From contig NC_135049.1 of NCBI RefSeq assembly GCF_051014685.1, positions 30,335,531 to 30,399,530 on the forward strand: a DNA stretch of 64,000 bases. Reading direction: 5' to 3'. The notes beneath the pieces were generated by a model. That model saw only the letters and a program-made list of their open reading frames with translations. It was not told the origin of the DNA and did not search any database. Shown piece by piece: positions 60,430 through 64,000 of this stretch (position 1 is its first letter; each line of letters begins with the position of its first letter). The stretch is from Ptiloglossa arizonensis (taxonomy: Eukaryota > Arthropoda > Insecta > Hymenoptera > Colletidae). Both the position numbers and the translations under genes were made by a program.

Positions 60430-61095
60430 AGTCGAAAACCATCGAATACCACGTTTTTCGCGAGTTGGTACATTCGAGTTCCAACGCGTGTCTTCTTCGC
60501 AGGGAAATATCGACAGTCGAGAATGTGGACTGTAAAGTACGAAGGTTGGGACGGTTCTGAGTTTCCTCGAATCGAAGTGTTCACTTGCCTTCGGTTGAGA
60601 AGTTTGTTTTTAATTAACAAACATCGACCATTGTAGCGACCTAAGAATTCTATGTTCCTTGATTCGTACAAGTTGAGAACCATCTGTATTCATTTTCCCA
60701 AATGGAAGTATCTATTGAGTTGTTCGGAAAGTTGTTTCGTTTTTTTGAAACACTAGTGTACAAATATTTATACGCTTTAAAAAAATTGTTTCATTTTCAC
60801 CAAAAAAAAAAAAAAAAAATGAAATGACTTTCCGAACAACTCAATAGTTAGCGTAGAAACGTGTCTTCTGACGAGTGTACACCGATGATCCTTACCAGTA
60901 CTACATACTCTAGTCGGTACAAGTTGAGAACCATCGGTACTAATTTTCCCAAGTCAAAGTGTTTAGTTTTCAACAGAGAATCGTGTCTCTTAACAAGTGT
61001 ACACGAAGCTCCTTACCAGTACTACGTTTTGTAATCTATCCAAGTTGAGAACCCTCGATACTTTATTTCCTCGAATCTCAACTTTTACTCGTCAC
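60430..61095. repeat. About 120 bp tandem array interrupted by a MITE
   Basis: The word caagttgaga occurs at 60,669, 60,920 and 61,041. The last interval is 121 bp. The first is 251 bp because a 130 bp element sits inside that unit. Shared words include cgtgtcttc, agtgtacac and ccttaccagtactac. More diverged copies reach back to about 60,430. Confidence 0.8.
60715..60844. mobile_element. mariner-type MITE, 130 bp, TA duplication
   Basis: TA flanks both sides (60,713-60,714 and 60,845-60,846). Left end TTGAGTTGTTCGGAAAGT is exactly complementary in reverse to right end ACTTTCCGAACAACTCAA. The inner sequence is AT-rich with a long A run and no open frame. TA target sites and such termini are typical of Tc1/mariner elements. 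Confidence 0.85.
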
Positions 61096-62764
61096 CGTGG
61101 AACCGTGTCTTCCTGTGCGCGAACACGGCCGACGATCGAGAGTAGCGAATTCCAAGGAAGGTGATTTACCAACGTTGAGAATCGTCGTTGGAACGTTTCC
61201 CTCGGGTCGGGGTTCTCGGTTGTTAACTACGTCTTTCGCCGGGAAAACATTGACAATAATCGACGCAACGCTCCGGCCTGTAGTCGAGAACCGTTGACCC
61301 GGTGGCGCGTTTTCTACGAGTCCGAGCTTCCAGTTGTCACGGGTAGCTCTTTTCACGCGCGCAAGAGGTAGCAAGTAGACGTCGCTCGCGCGTCCGTGTG
61401 TCCGTAACCGGGCTTTAACCCGTACGCGATACGTTCTCTTGGCAAGCTCGAGCTTAATATCCGTTAACGCGGCGGCACCGTGCTTCCTCGCGAGTCGAAG
61501 CCGAGCTCTGGACGATAATAGCGCCACGTATATCGTAGCGTACCTTATCTCGCGATAAAAATAGATCCGCGCCGATTACCCGCCAGACGCTCGATTAAAT
61601 CGTCGATATTCGCCGGCCGTAGGTAGATAAGACGAGGCGACGGACGGTACGACGTACGGTACGCGTTCTACGAGAGATCGAAAATCGCTTCGAAAACGGT
61701 GCTCCGTTTCCCCGGCTGGTCTCGCGGCACGCGGAAAAAGTAGGACAATGTCTTCCAATTACGCTAATTACGCGAACTCTACGAGGACGAACGAAATGCA
61801 CAAGCCCTGGCTGTGTTTCCGTTCCTTTTTTTGGAAATGGCGCTCGCATTCAGTGGAATTGGTCCGTGTTTGCGCGGACGTATCCTTTGTTCGGCAGTTT
61901 GCACGTTCTTCCCGACCTTTGGGACTCTAGCTGGATTCACCGATTGTCCCTCGATCGTTGGAAAATAAATAAGTATTTTAAACTAAACCGGGGATAAAGA
62001 TACCGCTGGAATCGGTAGAGAAATTTCGATTTACGATTTTCCTTCGCGATCGTTTTTTCCTTTTTTTTTTTTCTAACAATTCGCGTCGGTCGAAAGAGAA
62101 GAGGGAGGTTTTCCCTCGATCGAGAAGGAGATTTCGATTGTTTAAAAATAACGAACGGGCCGGTCCATCGGGCGTTGTCATCTTCCAATTTTAAAAATCT
62201 CGTAGGCGCGCGTCGCGTCATCGTTCGCGCGAAAGTGTCAGAAATAACAGGGGGCGACGTCATCGATTGCGAAATTCCATTGCACGTTGTTACTCGCGAA
62301 ATTGCTGGCCGATTCACCGGTTCAAGGACCGCAGCGATGCTCACCACCAAAATACTCCGACCGAGACGCCCACCTTTCAACGTGACGGCTGCTCGTCGCA
62401 TTTTATCTAACGCCAATAAAAACATTCCAACACGACGATTCAATACCGCGGTATCTGCGTGTCGCCAGGCCAACATCTATCAGCCGTCCAACGCCCGGTG
62501 ATTTTTCCTCGTCATCGCGGAATTGATTTCTACCGGTCGGGTAACGCGCGACTTCGAGTGTCGTTACCTCTGAATATTAACTTCGCGAGTGATCGATCTC
62601 CGTGACCGTAATCGCGCCACGACCGAGCGGCTAAAGATAATTCTCGACGACCCGTTTAACGCGTTGACCTCAACGGAGATTTTTCCGACAACTCCTACGT
62701 GCTACCGAGTTTCGCAAAACGGAGCAAATCGGTGCCGCAAGACCTGTATTGTATCATTTTTTTG

Positions 62765-63310
62765 TCCGAACGTTTCTGGAGCTTCACCCGCAGAACGTAA
62801 TCGCGTGGTTGCGGAACGACGAGAGATTATTCTTGATCGTACAATACGTGACAACGACGCGTGAACTTTTTTCAACGTTCTCGGGTGTTCGTAGTAATCG
62901 GAGTAAACGGTTACGGGACCGGAGTAGTTTTTGGAAACAACGAAAGATTATTCTTCATCGTACAATACGTGACAACGACGCGTGAAGTTTTCTAGTCGTT
63001 CTCGAGTGTTCGTAGTAATCGGAGTAAATGGTTACAGGAGCAGAGTAGTGTTTGGAAACAACGAAAGATAATTCTTTGGAAACAACGAAAGATAATTCTT
63101 TGGAAACAACGAAAGATAATTCTTTGGAAACAACGAAAGATAATTCTTCGGAAACAACGAAAGATAATTCTTCGGAAACAACGAAAGATAATTCTTCGGA
63201 AACAACGAAAAATAATTCTTGATCGTACAATACGTGACAACGACGCATGAACTTTTTTAAACGTTCTCGGGTGTTCGTAGCAATCGGAGTAAACGGTTAC
63301 GAAAGCAAAA
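62765..63310. repeat. 121 bp higher-order repeat with an expanded 24 bp subunit
   Basis: The word gtgttcgtag lies at 62,885, 63,006 and 63,271. The first unit is 121 bp and has one copy of the 24-mer beginning ggaaacaacgaaaga. The second is 265 bp and has seven (63,054 to 63,198 at 24 bp steps). The difference, 144 bp, equals six 24-mers. A partial earlier unit begins near 62,765. Confidence 0.93.
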
Positions 63311-64000
63311 TAGAACGTTTTTGGAAAGATTGGTCACGCTCGATTGACGTTGACGATGATTTTCCTACGTTTGTTCGTCGATTCTCGATCGCGAGGCGCG
63401 ACAGTGACGCGCAAGGATCCAGAGGGGGGATCGAGAGAAAGAGAGCGTCGGAGTAGCAAAAGAAACTCCGGGGACGAGTAGCTAGCTATCGTTGAACTCG
63501 TGACGAGAGAAACGTGCACCGTGTACTTTTGAGAAGTCAATGGCCCTGATTACGAAGTGGCTGCACAGGTACTTAGGTCGGTTACAGTCGTTGTTACTCG
63601 CAACCGTGAGTTCTCGAGGTTGTTTCGTTCGGTTAGCGGGAATCCTTGGTCTCTCGTTCCGTTCGCGATGGGAGGTAGCCGAGACGATCCCTCGGTTCGG
63701 CGCTCCTCGAGAATGGTGGCTCTCGTTTACGCCGAGAGTGTTTTTCCTTATTTTTCGTCTCGTCGAACGACGATGTACGCGCACTCCGCGCGAAACACAC
63801 CCCGAGGGGTGTTCTTCTCCCTTCGATACGAGTTTCGAAATTATTAATCGTCCCCGTGTCGGCGCGTTAAAGTGTCCTCGGGATGAGGAATTCGTCCGAC
63901 AATTACGGTATCGAGCGCGCTCGATCGCGGTACTCGCTTCAAAAATTGTTTTCGACGATAACGAGCGCGTCATTATCGCGAGAGAATATTTATATTTAAC

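Larger units (their letters stand above)
26823..64000 (+). other. Long first intron of nemo (no supported exon inside)
   Basis: The gtgagt donor at 26,823 opens an intron for which no kinase exon was found in the remaining 37 kb. The next one should encode the residues after GVVW, starting near the VAIK lysine. The stretch is CpG-dense, with many medium-length open frames on all strands. These reflect composition and simple repeats, and none resembles a known protein or is bounded by good splice sites. Tandem arrays, two MITEs and enhancer-like islands within it are listed separately. Genes nested in introns are possible but none is supported. Drosophila nemo is also large, with long 5' introns. 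Confidence 0.75.

Noticed and set aside
62955..63248. Frame with 8-residue periodic repeats on the - strand
   Set aside because: It is a direct product of the 24 bp tandem repeat with no conserved flanking protein.

Overview
The window is animal nuclear DNA, most likely from an insect and plausibly a hymenopteran (bee, wasp or ant). Genes are split by short GT-AG introns, their proteins match metazoan families closely, and there are no operons, ribosome binding sites or CRISPR arrays. The hymenopteran guess is inference. It rests on an AT-rich, CpG-poor gene cluster set between CpG-dense non-coding flanks, on small TTAA- and TA-flanked elements, and on a selenoprotein M relative with Cys in place of selenocysteine.

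Layout. 1-5,900 is CpG-dense non-coding DNA with a roughly 270 bp tandem duplication, a G-quadruplex-prone tract and one weak candidate exon. 5,909-8,748 (-) is an axonemal dynein intermediate chain of the DNAI4/WDR78 type. 10,399-11,191 (+) is the ER ubiquitin ligase RNF185. 13,152-14,016 (-) is a small secreted or ER thioredoxin-fold protein of the SELENOM family. 14,410-16,602 (+) is PRP19, complete at 504 residues. 17,926-22,570 (+) is the HECT ligase UBE3B, 16 exons and 1,080 residues. 24,900-26,822 (+) holds the promoter, 5' leader and first coding exon of nemo/NLK. Everything from 26,823 to the window end is best read as the first part of a very long nemo intron (more than 37 kb). It has no exon I can support, but many young tandem arrays, two small DNA transposon derivatives and a few candidate enhancer-like islands.

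The genes are not a pathway cluster. Most are housekeeping functions: ER-associated degradation (RNF185), ER redox (SELENOM-like), splicing and DNA repair (PRP19) and mitochondrial or cytosolic ubiquitylation (UBE3B). DNAI4 is specific to ciliated cells and nemo is a developmental kinase. SELENOM-like and PRP19 are divergent with 393 bp between start codons. DNAI4 and RNF185 are also divergent, about 1.65 kb apart. RNF185 and SELENOM-like converge.

I reconstructed exon borders by hand from GT/AG sites, reading frame and remembered family conservation. No alignment or transcript evidence was available. I found no clear sign of a wholly new biological system. The most useful leads are the Cys-for-Sec SELENOM with a KDEI tail, the frame-preserving 69 nt UBE3B intron, two matching paired E-box modules in the nemo intron, and tandem arrays whose unit lengths record expansion or insertion events exactly or nearly so.
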